In this document: one piece after another, positions 1 to 7,958 of the stretch
Numbering within the stretch: position 1 is the stretch's first letter
Layout of the letters: every line of letters starts with the position of its first letter
Source of the DNA: a virus
Length of the DNA stretch: 23,713 bases
Virus record (IMG/VR): IMGVR_UViG_3300042485_002849
Span: 1-23,713 of that record
Reading direction: 5' to 3' (one strand)
Made by a program: the position numbers and the translations under genes
The notes under the pieces: generated by a model
What the model saw: the letters and a program-made list of their open reading frames with translations, nothing else
What the model was told of the DNA's origin: nothing
Database searches by the model: none

Positions 1-251
1 TTAAAGGGTCTAGTTTACAAGTTAAACAACTTTGGGAAGAAGAAAAAGAAAAAACAGATGTTAAAAAATTTCAAGAAGCAAGATTAAACGAATTTGATGA
101 AATACAAAACGAACTAAATTCTCTTATCTCAAACGCAAAAAACCAAACCATAGAATACTATACATCAAACCCAGGCCAATTTAGTATATATAAACCAACA
201 TCAATGGCCCTAGAATATATTAAAAAAGCAAAAGAACTATTAAGTAAATAA
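1..251 (+). CDS. C-terminal part of an unidentified protein
   Basis: An open frame enters from the left edge (first full codon at 3) and ends at TAA 249-251, giving about 82 residues. The visible part is charged and probably helical, with a Glu/Lys-rich stretch (KQLWEEEKEKTD) and a C-terminal helix-like segment ending KAKELLSK. It stops 2 nt before the next gene, so the two are probably co-transcribed. In T4 the portal gene 20 and the small core genes 67 and 68 precede gene 21, so a head-assembly role is possible by position only. I recognise no domain and assign no function. Confidence 0.75.
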   Translation, partial: KGSSLQVKQLWEEEKEKTDVKKFQEARLNEFDEIQNELNSLISNAKNQTIEYYTSNPGQFSIYKPTSMALEYIKKAKELLSK

Positions 252-253
252 AA

Positions 254-2062
254 ATGAAAAAGACACTACAAGACCAGTATTTATTGATTAAAGAAGGTAA
301 AGGACATAAAGGAGTTTTCCTTGCAGATGCAAAACGTCAATTCCCAAATATTGTACGCAATGCGGCTACATTTGAGGAAGCATCATCTTGTCTTAAAACT
401 AAAAATATTATATCGGAAAATGTAATTGGATTAACTGCTGTTAATTCACCATTTGAACCTAAAAAAAAGGAATCATATGAGTTAGCATTTGAAAACTTTC
501 TAGCAGAAGCTAAAAAGAAAAAAGAAGAAGATGAAAAAGCTGAATTAAAAGCTACATCAAAACAAGTAGAAAAAGACTTAGAGCATAACTTTGATTATAA
601 AGATGATAAAAATCCTGATAACTTGATATTTGATCAAATTATGACGGGTTATTATACGGAAATGAAAGATCCTAAAAATGCAGATAAAACCATGCAAGAA
701 TTAAAAGACATGGTATTTAAAAACTTACAAAAAGATCCAATTTTTTATACAAAAGATGGTCAATTTGGAGTTAAAGGTTTAGGATATTCAGTAGACCATC
801 CCGGATTAGGTGAACCTAAAGAACCTAAAGGAAAATATAAAGCATCGGGATATGGTGATTTAAATGAAGGTGTAATGTATGGTGATTCTGATGGTGATTT
901 TGACGAGCAAGAAGATAATAAAGAAAGAGCTAATTGGTATTATGATGCATACCTAGGTGAAAAAGATCCTAAGAAGAAAGATGAGTACTTAAAAATAGCT
1001 CGTGAGTATGGTTCATACCTTGGATGGGGAGAAGAAGAACTTCCTGTAAATGAAGGTATGGATGGTATGGACCCACTTGAACGTGAAGCTCGTATAGCCC
1101 TTTCTATGATCGGATATAACCACTCAGTACTTTCAAATTATTCAAGACAAGATTTTATAGATACTCTTAAAAAAGAAAGTAAAGATAGATTTGATAATGA
1201 AAAATTAGATGATTTAGCTCGTCGATTAGAATCTTTAAAAAATGAATCTAAAATTTCTCCTGAAGTTTATCCAAATAATACAAAAATAAATTATAAAGGT
1301 GAACCTGTAACAATTATAGGTAACTTTATGAATAGGAATGATGAATCTATCCAATATACAGTTAAAGATAAAGACGGAAAAACATCTGAAATAAGCTCAG
1401 CGGATAAAAATATTACTAAGATAACTACTGAATCTTTAGAAGAATCTAAATTACGTAAAGTAATTCGTGAAATGATTGATGCTGAGTTATCTATATTACC
1501 TAAAACATCATTAAAAGAAAGCATTGAAAAAGAATTGGCTGCTATCAATAAAGAAGCAGAACATGAAATTATTGCCTCTAAATTAGAAAAAGTACAAACA
1601 TTAATTGACAAAAAACAAGCTCAAATTTCTAGATTAGATGAAGATGAAGATTTAAAAGATCTTACCGATGCTAAAAAAGTTAAAGAAATTTCAAAAGACA
1701 TCAAATCACTAGAAAAAGCAAAAGCGAAATTAGAAAAAATGATGCATAAAGGTAAAGCAAAATCACCACGTAAAGAGGTAATTGATGAAACCGATGAAAC
1801 TATTGATGAAGCTGAAAATGATCTTGATCCAAAATCCTTAAAAGATGCTGAAAAATCAATTAAAAATATCCAAACTATAGCAAAGGATATATCAAAAACA
1901 GAAATTTTTGAAGATGATGAACAATTAGCATATGAAATTAAAGAAAAAGCAGAACAATACTATGAAGAATATGGTACTTTAGAAGATGCGTTACGTGAAT
2001 TTAAAAATGAAGATGAAAAAGAATTTGCAAGACAACATTTAACAGATGCATACGGACTATAA
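254..2062 (+). CDS. Large charged head-module protein, possibly a prohead core component
   Basis: This 602-aa protein lies directly upstream of the gp21-like protease, where T4 has its prohead core genes, and stops 2 nt before it. It is rich in Lys, Glu and Asp. The first 60 or so residues look like a compact domain (GHKGVFLADAKRQFP). The middle is Gly/Asp-rich (GYGDLNEGVMYGDSDGD, near 200-217). About 330-380 may be a small beta domain (YKGEPVTIIGNF). The rest is probably coiled coil. A short amphipathic motif, ESKLRKVIREMI, sits near residue 400 and resembles the N-terminus of the gene at 19476. No catalytic motif is visible. Proteins of this style occur beside gene 21 in marine T4-like phages without known function. 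A core or internal head role is inferred from position and composition. The start is the first ATG after the upstream stop. Confidence 0.75.
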   Translation: MKKTLQDQYLLIKEGKGHKGVFLADAKRQFPNIVRNAATFEEASSCLKTKNIISENVIGLTAVNSPFEPKKKESYELAFENFLAEAKKKKEEDEKAELKATSKQVEKDLEHNFDYKDDKNPDNLIFDQIMTGYYTEMKDPKNADKTMQELKDMVFKNLQKDPIFYTKDGQFGVKGLGYSVDHPGLGEPKEPKGKYKASGYGDLNEGVMYGDSDGDFDEQEDNKERANWYYDAYLGEKDPKKKDEYLKIAREYGSYLGWGEEELPVNEGMDGMDPLEREARIALSMIGYNHSVLSNYSRQDFIDTLKKESKDRFDNEKLDDLARRLESLKNESKISPEVYPNNTKINYKGEPVTIIGNFMNRNDESIQYTVKDKDGKTSEISSADKNITKITTESLEESKLRKVIREMIDAELSILPKTSLKESIEKELAAINKEAEHEIIASKLEKVQTLIDKKQAQISRLDEDEDLKDLTDAKKVKEISKDIKSLEKAKAKLEKMMHKGKAKSPRKEVIDETDETIDEAENDLDPKSLKDAEKSIKNIQTIAKDISKTEIFEDDEQLAYEIKEKAEQYYEEYGTLEDALREFKNEDEKEFARQHLTDAYGL

Positions 2063-2064
2063 TC

Positions 2065-2697
2065 ATGAACAAAGAACTCTTAATAGAAACTAGACAATTC
2101 ACCCCTAAACCAATTCGTTTAATTGAAGGAATGGGTAATGGTGGTAATGTATTTGTTGAAGGCATTTTAGCTACTGTTGAAGTAAAAAATGGTAACGGAA
2201 GATACTATAAAAAAGAGTTATGGGATCGTGAAATTGAAAATTTTCAAAATAAAATTAAACAAAAATCTACAGAAACAGTAGGTGAACTAGACCATCCCGA
2301 TTCCCAAGTAATTAATTTAAAAAATGCATCTCACGCAGTTCGTGATTTATGGTGGGTTGGAGATGAAATCCATGGTAAAGTAGAAATATTTTGCGATATG
2401 GGAGATAAAGGTACTACCTCAGGTCGTATTGCGGGAGCATTAGTTAAAAATGGCTTAGTTATTGGTATTTCCTCTCGTGGAATGGGCTCATTAAAACAAA
2501 TGGGTGAAGTAATGGAGGTACAAGATGATTTTGAACTATTAACATGGGATTTAGTTTCAAATCCTTCAAATCCAGACTCATGGATGAAAAATGGTGCATT
2601 AAATGAATCACGTACTACATTTTTAGACCCATATTCAAAAACCAACTCAATTATTACCGAAATTCTTTGCGCAAAAGGAACTTGTCCTTTATTTTAA
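2065..2697 (+). CDS. 21: Prohead maturation protease, T4 gp21-like (peptidase family S77)
   Basis: The 210-aa product matches the T4 gp21 class, about the usual length. It is the serine protease inside the prohead that cuts scaffold, capsid and core proteins before DNA packaging. Features in order: a beta-rich start (NVFVEGILATVEVKNGNGRYY, 28-48, read in parts), the GELDHP motif with the likely catalytic His77, the GISSRGMGS motif with the likely catalytic Ser136 (or Ser137), and DFELLTWDLVSNPSNPDSW, whose Asp162 may complete the site. GELDHP plus GISSRG, followed by an Asp/Pro-rich segment, is typical of the phage T4 prohead protease family. It sits between a possible core gene and the scaffold gene, as expected for the T4 order 21-22-23. 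About 140 nt of non-coding sequence follow. Confidence 0.93.
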   Translation: MNKELLIETRQFTPKPIRLIEGMGNGGNVFVEGILATVEVKNGNGRYYKKELWDREIENFQNKIKQKSTETVGELDHPDSQVINLKNASHAVRDLWWVGDEIHGKVEIFCDMGDKGTTSGRIAGALVKNGLVIGISSRGMGSLKQMGEVMEVQDDFELLTWDLVSNPSNPDSWMKNGALNESRTTFLDPYSKTNSIITEILCAKGTCPLF

Positions 2698-2737
2698 AAC
2701 GCGACTTTAATAATCTTATACATACGTATACTAGAAT

Positions 2738-2805
2738 ATACCATCCCCCTCAACATATATGGTATTAATTAAATGAATATCTATTACGTTTTTTAAATAA
2801 ACGTA
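2738..2805. other. Intergenic spacer with two inverted repeats before the scaffold gene
   Basis: The 139-nt gap 2698-2836 is the longest non-coding stretch in the window. It holds ATACCAT (2738-2744) facing ATGGTAT (2759-2765), and TACGTTT (2785-2791) facing AAACGTA (2799-2805) with a 7-nt loop. Neither stem is followed by a clean T tract, so terminator function is doubtful. The ATATTTATAA motif found before later genes is absent. The spacer may hold a promoter or an RNA processing site for the scaffold and capsid genes. Confidence 0.4.
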
Positions 2806-2836
2806 CTTTCCCAACAAAATTAAATTTAGGAAAAAA

Positions 2837-4024
2837 ATGGCAACAAACAGAGCAATGCTTAAAGAAGCAATCGCTGACGCTAAAGCTGTAAAAGAAACAG
2901 CAATAGCAAACGCAAAAGCAGCCCTAGAAGAAGCCTTCACACCTCAACTTAAGTCAATGTTATCAATGAAACTTCAAGAAATGGACCTCGAAGAGGACAA
3001 TTTTGAAGAAGCATACATGTCTAAAAAAGATAAAGATCTTGAAGAAATGTATGATAAAGAAGAAACAAATGAAGAAGTTGATTTAGAAGAGCTTTTGGCT
3101 GAATTAGAAGAGGACGAAATGGAAGAAGGACTTTACGAAGCTGAAGAAACTGAAGAAGAAGAAATATCTGATGAAGAAGAAACAGAAGATGAAGCTGAAC
3201 CAATCGACCTTGAAGACATGACAGATGAAGATCTAAAATCAATGATTGAAGATGTAATCGCGGACATGATTAAATCAGGTGAACTTGAAGGTGGAAACAC
3301 AGAAGAGGAATCTGAAGAAGTAGAAGACGAAGAAGAAGTAAATTTAGAAGAATTATTAAAAGAAATTGAAGAAATGGAAAACGATGAAAAAATGGTTAAT
3401 GAAGTAGATTCAGAACTTACACCTGCAGAATTTAACAAAATGAAAGCTATTGAAGATCAATTAAATGAATCATCAACTACTGCTCTTAATGAAGATCCAG
3501 TTTCAATAGTTCCTGTAGTAGCAGGTATGGTTGCACTTTTTTCTGCAGCTTTCGGAGTACTAAAAGCTCAGGCATATGCTAAAAAAAGAGCAGAAACAGA
3601 CCCAAAATGGAAAAAATGGTACGATGAAGCCGTTAAAACTGGAAAAGATATCAGTGATGCGGGAATGGGTGGTTCAGGAGATCTTGAAGAAGCTTATTCT
3701 ACTATTGAAACCTTAAAGTCTGAATTAAACGAGATCAATTTGTTAAATGCTAAATTGCTTTATACAAACAAAATCTTCAAGTCTAAAACTTTAAATGAAA
3801 ATCAAAAAGTAAAAGTGTTAAGTTCTTTTGACAAAGCTAAAAACGTAGGCGAAGTAAAAATGGTATTTGAAACATTAAATGAGGGAATCAAAGTTTTAAA
3901 AAATACTATTAACGAAAACCTAGGTAGAGCTTCAAAAGGAACAATGGCACCTAACGTTAAAAAACCAATCGTAGAGTCAAACGAGGCATTTTTAAGAATG
4001 CAAAAATTGGCTGGAATTATTTAA
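2837..4024 (+). CDS. 22: Prohead scaffolding core protein, T4 gp22-like
   Basis: This 395-aa protein lies between the protease and the major capsid gene, the T4 gene 22 position. It would form the core on which the capsid shell assembles and then be destroyed by the gp21-like protease. Residues 1-50 are Ala/Lys-rich and helical. About 50-195 are extremely acidic, with runs of Glu and Asp. A hydrophobic stretch (222-242, IVPVVAGMVALFSAAFGVL) is unexpected in a scaffold. About 285-350 carry an ELNEINLLNAKLLYTNKIF segment and a following helical region that I associate with scaffold proteins of marine T4-like phages. The end, FLRMQKLAGII, also fits that group. T4 gp22 is 269 aa, so this is longer. 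AGGA lies 6 nt before the ATG, one of the few Shine-Dalgarno-like sites here. Family assignment is good; the meaning of the hydrophobic segment is open. Confidence 0.85.
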   Translation: MATNRAMLKEAIADAKAVKETAIANAKAALEEAFTPQLKSMLSMKLQEMDLEEDNFEEAYMSKKDKDLEEMYDKEETNEEVDLEELLAELEEDEMEEGLYEAEETEEEEISDEEETEDEAEPIDLEDMTDEDLKSMIEDVIADMIKSGELEGGNTEEESEEVEDEEEVNLEELLKEIEEMENDEKMVNEVDSELTPAEFNKMKAIEDQLNESSTTALNEDPVSIVPVVAGMVALFSAAFGVLKAQAYAKKRAETDPKWKKWYDEAVKTGKDISDAGMGGSGDLEEAYSTIETLKSELNEINLLNAKLLYTNKIFKSKTLNENQKVKVLSSFDKAKNVGEVKMVFETLNEGIKVLKNTINENLGRASKGTMAPNVKKPIVESNEAFLRMQKLAGII

Positions 4025-4053
4025 ATTATAAATTAAAAACAAAAAACAAAACA

Positions 4054-5796
4054 ATGTCAACAATTAATTCATTACTCGAAAGTTCTGCTTCCGGATGGAA
4101 AAACATGCAGAACGATGCCGCTAGAATGGCATCAAAATGGGGTAAAACAGGTCTCTTAGAGGGACTTGGTAGCGAAGTTAATAAAAATAACATGGCTATG
4201 ATCCTCGAAAACCAAGCAAAACAATTAGTAACTGAGCAATCATCAACAAACCAAGGTGGAGGTTCTTTTACAGTTGGTCAAGGTGAACAATGGGCTGGTG
4301 TAGCTCTTCCATTGGTACGTAAAGTATTTGGTTCTTTATCAACTAAAGAATTTATGTCTGTACAACCAATGAACCTACCTTCAGGTCTTGTATTCTTCTT
4401 AGATTTCCAATATGGAGATTCAACAGGAGCAGGAAATGGTAAAGCAGCACCAACAAGCCCTTTTGGTCCTGCTGGAGATACTTATGCTACATCTGCATCT
4501 TTATATGGTAACACTAACCCAGGAGCTGAATCAAATCCAACGAATGGTTTATATGGTGCAGGTCGATTTGCATACTCAATTAACCAATTTTCCGCATCTT
4601 TACAAGTATCTCGTTCAGCTGCTCTTTGGAGTGACGTTGATTATGATACTACATTATCTGCATCTGTTGCAAATGGTGATTATTCGAAAGTAACTTATTT
4701 TGTAGGTACTGGTACAAACGCTACACGTCCTGACTTTAAAGGTGTTCGTGCATTCGTTCCAGCTTCTGGATCAGCAACTACTCCATTAACTGAGACTTAT
4801 GCTCGTTTATTACCTCAGTACACTGCTACTAATGGTTCATCAACTATTACCTTTATTTTCTCTGGTTCTTTTACAGGACTTAATGTTGCAGCTGTAGGTA
4901 TACCAGGTACAGGATCAGCAGTATCTGCAAATACTTTATTTTACAATTATCAACCAGCTGATAACAATCGTGGTGACTTTGAAGATAAATCAGGAGCAGG
5001 ATATGCAAATGCTGAATCTACATCATCAGATAACTTAGCTATTCCAGAAATCAATATCCAAATGAAATCTGAAGCTATTGTTGCTAAAACTCGTAAGTTG
5101 AAAGCACAATGGACACCAGAATTTGCACAGGATTTAAACGCATACCAATCATTGGATGCTGAGGCTGAATTAACATCAATTATGTCTGAATACATTGCTC
5201 TAGAAATAGATCTTGAAAACTTAGATATGTTGATTCAAGATGCTTCTGCTGCAGATGAGTGGTGGTCAGCTAAAAACAACAACCAATTAAATGCTGAAAA
5301 AACAGCTTGGAACACAACCAACACATTTTACAATACACAAGGTGAATGGTTCCAAACTTTAGGTACTAAATTTCAAAAAGTAAGCAATAAGATTCACCAA
5401 AAAACTCTACGTGGTGGTGCTAATTTCTTAGTATGTTCTCCTGCAGTAGCAACTATCATTGAATCAATCCCTGGATTTGCTTCATCTTCAGATGGTGATG
5501 TTACTAAAGGTTCATATGCTTTTGGTATCCAAAAAGCAGGTCAATTTAACAGCCGTTACACAGTTTACAAAAACCCTTACATGACAGAAAACGTTATTTT
5601 GATGGGTTATAGAGGAGCTCAATTCCTTGAAACTGGTGCTGTATTTGCTCCATATGTACCGTTAATCATGACACCTCTTGTGTACGATCCAGTAACATTT
5701 ACTCCACGTAAAGGTTTATTGACTCGTTACGCTAAGAAAATGATCCGTCCGGAATTCTTCGGTCGTGTATTTGTTAATGATTTAGCTAGCGTTTAA
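4054..5796 (+). CDS. 23: Major capsid protein, T4 gp23-like
   Basis: The 580-aa product is the HK97-fold shell protein (T4 gp23 is 521 aa). Support comes from VQPMNLPSGLVFFL (103-116), matching T4 VQPMNSPTGQVF, and from a C-terminal block with NPYMTENVILMGYRG, FAPYVPLIMTPLV, FTPRKGLLTRYA and FGRVFVNDL that follows the T4 order. The N-terminal 60 or so residues look like the propeptide removed by the prohead protease: they are helical and contain LLE and ILE sites, and LVTE ending at Glu61 lies just before a Gly/Ser-rich stretch, comparable to T4 cleavage after FLTE at Glu65. A Gly/Ser/Thr-rich segment near 220-310 may be the surface insertion domain. The leader is A-rich without Shine-Dalgarno or the ATATTTATAA motif, so the gene is probably transcribed with the scaffold. 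A strong terminator follows. Confidence 0.96.
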   Translation: MSTINSLLESSASGWKNMQNDAARMASKWGKTGLLEGLGSEVNKNNMAMILENQAKQLVTEQSSTNQGGGSFTVGQGEQWAGVALPLVRKVFGSLSTKEFMSVQPMNLPSGLVFFLDFQYGDSTGAGNGKAAPTSPFGPAGDTYATSASLYGNTNPGAESNPTNGLYGAGRFAYSINQFSASLQVSRSAALWSDVDYDTTLSASVANGDYSKVTYFVGTGTNATRPDFKGVRAFVPASGSATTPLTETYARLLPQYTATNGSSTITFIFSGSFTGLNVAAVGIPGTGSAVSANTLFYNYQPADNNRGDFEDKSGAGYANAESTSSDNLAIPEINIQMKSEAIVAKTRKLKAQWTPEFAQDLNAYQSLDAEAELTSIMSEYIALEIDLENLDMLIQDASAADEWWSAKNNNQLNAEKTAWNTTNTFYNTQGEWFQTLGTKFQKVSNKIHQKTLRGGANFLVCSPAVATIIESIPGFASSSDGDVTKGSYAFGIQKAGQFNSRYTVYKNPYMTENVILMGYRGAQFLETGAVFAPYVPLIMTPLVYDPVTFTPRKGLLTRYAKKMIRPEFFGRVFVNDLASV

Positions 5797-5820
5797 TAGC
5801 AAATAAAACAAGTAATAAAG

Positions 5821-5845
5821 AGCCGAACGAAAGTTCGGCTTTTTT
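5821..5845 (+). terminator. Strong intrinsic terminator after the capsid gene
   Basis: AGCCGAAC (5821-5828) pairs perfectly with GTTCGGCT (5833-5840) around a GAAA tetraloop and runs into TTTTT. The GNRA loop and uninterrupted 8-bp stem make this the clearest terminator in the window. It ends the head transcription unit 25 nt after the capsid stop codon. Confidence 0.93.
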
Positions 5846-5856
5846 AGTCTTTTATT

Positions 5857-5866
5857 AATATTTATC
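5857..5866 (+). promoter_or_regulatory. Variant of the ATATTTATAA gene-start motif before phoH
   Basis: AATATTTATC lies 11 nt after the terminator and 15 nt before the phoH start codon. It differs from the exact motif by a C late in the element. The position right after a terminator is what a promoter needs. Confidence 0.4.
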
Positions 5867-5881
5867 AACAAATATAGTTAT

Positions 5882-6580
5882 ATGAATGATTTTAACCGAA
5901 CTCCGGAAGCAAAAAAGGTTTTTCAAGAAAAAAGAAAACCAAAAGGCCCAATTAAATTTAACATCCAATTAAACGAAGAGCAAAAACGTGCTAAAGAACA
6001 AATTCTTTACAACACTGTAACTGTTTTAAAAGGTAAAGCTGGATCTGGTAAATCGCTATTAGCAGCAAATATTGCTTTAGATTTACTTTTTAGTAGAGAA
6101 ATTGAAAAAATAATCATTACTCGCCCAACAGTAGTAGCAGGACAAGATATTGGATTCTTACCAGGAGATGTAAACGAAAAATTAGCTCCATTTACTGCTC
6201 CTGTATATGAAAATATGCATCGCCTATACAATAAAGAAAAAATTGAAAAATGTATAGCAGATGGTGAAATTGAAATTGTTCCTGTATCGTTTATGCGTGG
6301 TAGAAATTTTACTAATTGTTTAGTTGTAATTGATGAAGCTCAAAACTTAACAGATACACAAATGGAACTTTTATTAACTCGTATATGTCATGGTTCAAAA
6401 ATGATATTTTGTGGTGATGGTGCTCAAATTGACTTAAAAGATCGCAAAACTTCTGGATTTGATGTTGTATGCAAACATATGAAAGATGTACCTGGGTTTG
6501 AGGTAATTACCTTAGAAAAAAATCATAGACACGAAATTGTAGAATATATTTTAGACATATATAAAAATCTTAGAAATTAA
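5882..6580 (+). CDS. phoH: PhoH-like ATPase
   Basis: This 232-aa P-loop protein of the PhoH family shows Walker A GKAGSGKS (51-58), a TRPTVVAGQDIGFLPGD block (80-96) characteristic of PhoH, Walker B VVIDEAQN (148-155), and downstream FCGDGAQIDL and EKNHRHEIVEYI segments. PhoH proteins bind ATP and resemble the helicase core of RNA-processing enzymes. In bacteria some belong to the phosphate-starvation regulon, but the role in phages is unresolved. phoH is a frequent auxiliary gene in marine phages. Here it stands alone between the capsid terminator and the fibre block. The ATG at 5882 leaves a 50-residue N-terminal extension before the P-loop. Family assignment is firm; biological role is not. 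Confidence 0.95.
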   Translation: MNDFNRTPEAKKVFQEKRKPKGPIKFNIQLNEEQKRAKEQILYNTVTVLKGKAGSGKSLLAANIALDLLFSREIEKIIITRPTVVAGQDIGFLPGDVNEKLAPFTAPVYENMHRLYNKEKIEKCIADGEIEIVPVSFMRGRNFTNCLVVIDEAQNLTDTQMELLLTRICHGSKMIFCGDGAQIDLKDRKTSGFDVVCKHMKDVPGFEVITLEKNHRHEIVEYILDIYKNLRN

Positions 6581-6603
6581 TTTAATTAGATAACCTTCTT
6601 ATT

Positions 6604-6613
6604 ATATTTATAA
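6604..6613 (+). promoter_or_regulatory. ATATTTATAA motif, candidate late promoter (copy 1)
   Basis: This exact decamer ends 7 nt before the ATG at 6621. It is the first of nine identical copies, each just upstream of a gene; the others are at 8391, 8898, 11298, 14429, 16662, 18820, 19453 and 20912. Reading by eye I found no exact copy inside a coding region. Recurrence, strand consistency and closeness to terminators suggest a -10-type late promoter box that would give very short leaders. A translation or RNA-processing signal is the alternative. Confidence 0.6.
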
Positions 6614-6620
6614 ACAAAAA

Positions 6621-6830
6621 ATGAGTACACTAGCAATAAATACAATTGAATCCTTATCAGGAAACAATATAACTATTAGTGGGTCTTTATTATTAGAATC
6701 AAATCAAACTATTTCGGGAAATGTTATAATTTCTGATGTATTAGTATTTGATCCTATTTCTTCCCCTATTATTACAGAAGGTAAAATATTTTATTCTTCA
6801 AGTGGTATATTTTACTTTGGAAATGTATAA
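6621..6830 (+). CDS. Short fibre-module protein (stub copy of the next gene's N-terminus)
   Basis: This 69-aa protein resembles the first 65 or so residues of the following 360-aa protein: both start MSTL, continue with NTIE/NNIE, SGNxITI and a DVLxFDPI block, and reach FYSSSGxFY. It then stops after FYFGNV, while its partner continues into a long distal region. The pattern of Ser/Thr/Ile-rich short beta strands is that of a fibre attachment or shaft domain. It could be a real small fibre component, a competitor for the same attachment site, or the remnant of a gene that lost its distal part. It has its own candidate promoter and an intact frame, which favours expression. Confidence 0.7.
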   Translation: MSTLAINTIESLSGNNITISGSLLLESNQTISGNVIISDVLVFDPISSPIITEGKIFYSSSGIFYFGNV

Positions 6831-6848
6831 AAAATAAAAAATAAAAAA
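6828..6848 (+). repeat. Three perfect 7-bp repeats TAAAAAA in the leader of the 6858 gene
   Basis: Three TAAAAAA units start at the stop codon of the short gene and run into a longer A tract that reaches the next ATG. This leader has no ATATTTATAA, so both genes probably share one transcript. The A-rich run likely serves as an unstructured ribosome-binding leader. Confidence 0.6.
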
Positions 6849-6857
6849 TAAAAAAAA

Positions 6858-7940
6858 ATGAGTACTTTAAAAACTAATAATATTGAACCTGTTTCTGGAA
6901 ACCAAATTACCATTAATAGTCCTTTAACTGTAACTGGAGGCATCACGGCATCTTTAACAACTCCCGATGTATTAACATTTGATCCTATTTTATCCCCTTC
7001 TGTAGTAACAGGAGGAATGTTTTATTCTTCAAGCGGTAATTTTTATGTTGAAAGTGCAAGTGCATGGACTCCAATTTTAACAGCTGTTAATAGACAACCA
7101 AACTCATCATCATATGATACAATTGTTCAAACTACTTACCCAAATGCTATAGATTCTTATTATTTTGGAGAAGTTGCAAAATCTTTTATTAGTGGTACTT
7201 TTGGATATGCTAGTGATAATATTGTATTAGCAAATTCAATTTGTTCTGATGACGTAGATGGTCCTGTATTTGTAAATGAAGTTAATATAGGTCAATTCCC
7301 ATCTTCAACTAACCAATTTTTAGGTCCATTTATGGCTGGTGGTTTAGCAGGTTATCCTCATACTGGGAGATTAGCAGTAGCTGCTTGGGCTAGTCATGTC
7401 ACTACCCAAACAAGTGGAGCATTATTTTTAATTAATATGCCTCATATTGGAATTACTCAACAAACAGATCTTGTTTCATCAAATGATAATGTAGGTAGAA
7501 TGCATCGTAGAGGAAAAGCTAGTGCAACTGGTGATCAAACCTGTGGAGCAGCATTTTTTGCTTATACTCAAGCATCTACAAATATTTTAGGATTAAGTGT
7601 ACCACCAACAGCATCAGAATATACTGATAATTACCAATGGTATACCTTAACTAATATTTTATATCCTTTTAGTGCTTCATTTACTGGATCATATAGCCAA
7701 AATATGGTATTAGCTACTGAAAAAATTAGATCAGCAAGTGATGCTTGGATTATAGGACCTAATGGTGTTTCAAACCCACTAAGTTTTGTTCCTGCTAATG
7801 TAGATATATTCTATTGTAATGGTACTTTTATTAACACAGATGATGGATATAATTCATATGTTAGCGTAAATTCATTCCAAAAATTTACTTCAGGAAGTGG
7901 TTGGACTGATTATACATCAGCATTTACAGGTAGCTTTTAA
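6858..7940 (+). CDS. Probable tail-fibre or adhesin protein with SGN-type N-terminus
   Basis: The 360-aa product starts with the module shared with the short upstream gene (MSTLKTNNIEPVSGN, then DVLTFDPI and GGMFYSSSGNFYVES, ending near residue 70). The rest, about 70-360, is a Ser/Thr/Gly/Asn-rich, low-charge region (for example GQFPSSTNQF, FMAGGLAGYPHTG, FVPANVDIFYCNG) that looks like a beta-structured receptor-binding or virion surface domain. I recognise no enzyme motif and no chaperone domain. The neighbours are fibre-type genes, which supports a host-contact role. The N-terminus would anchor the protein and the distal part would give specificity; this is inference from the shared-module pattern. 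Confidence 0.7.
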   Translation: MSTLKTNNIEPVSGNQITINSPLTVTGGITASLTTPDVLTFDPILSPSVVTGGMFYSSSGNFYVESASAWTPILTAVNRQPNSSSYDTIVQTTYPNAIDSYYFGEVAKSFISGTFGYASDNIVLANSICSDDVDGPVFVNEVNIGQFPSSTNQFLGPFMAGGLAGYPHTGRLAVAAWASHVTTQTSGALFLINMPHIGITQQTDLVSSNDNVGRMHRRGKASATGDQTCGAAFFAYTQASTNILGLSVPPTASEYTDNYQWYTLTNILYPFSASFTGSYSQNMVLATEKIRSASDAWIIGPNGVSNPLSFVPANVDIFYCNGTFINTDDGYNSYVSVNSFQKFTSGSGWTDYTSAFTGSF

Positions 7941-7949
7941 TATTTTTAA
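7940..7949 (+). promoter_or_regulatory. Variant ATATTTTTAA motif before the 7959 gene
   Basis: It differs from the exact decamer by one base (T for A at position 7), overlaps the last base of the preceding stop codon and ends 9 nt before the ATG. It lies within the 189-bp block duplicated at 8898-9086, where the equivalent sequence is the exact motif. Confidence 0.45.
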
Positions 7950-7958
7950 TAAAATAAA

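Noticed and set aside
1291-1611. Open frame on the - strand inside the 602-aa gene
   Set aside because: It mirrors a Lys/Glu-rich coding region, giving a Ser/Ile-rich shadow without leader or motif; all convincing genes are on the + strand.
4412-4693. Second + strand frame inside the capsid gene
   Set aside because: The product is Gln/Leu/His low-complexity from reading Ala/Thr/Ser codons out of frame, inside a clear gp23-like gene.
6621-7940. The 69-aa and 360-aa genes as one gene broken by a mutation
   Set aside because: The second gene has its own complete copy of the shared N-terminal module and its own ATG, so this is duplication, not a split gene.
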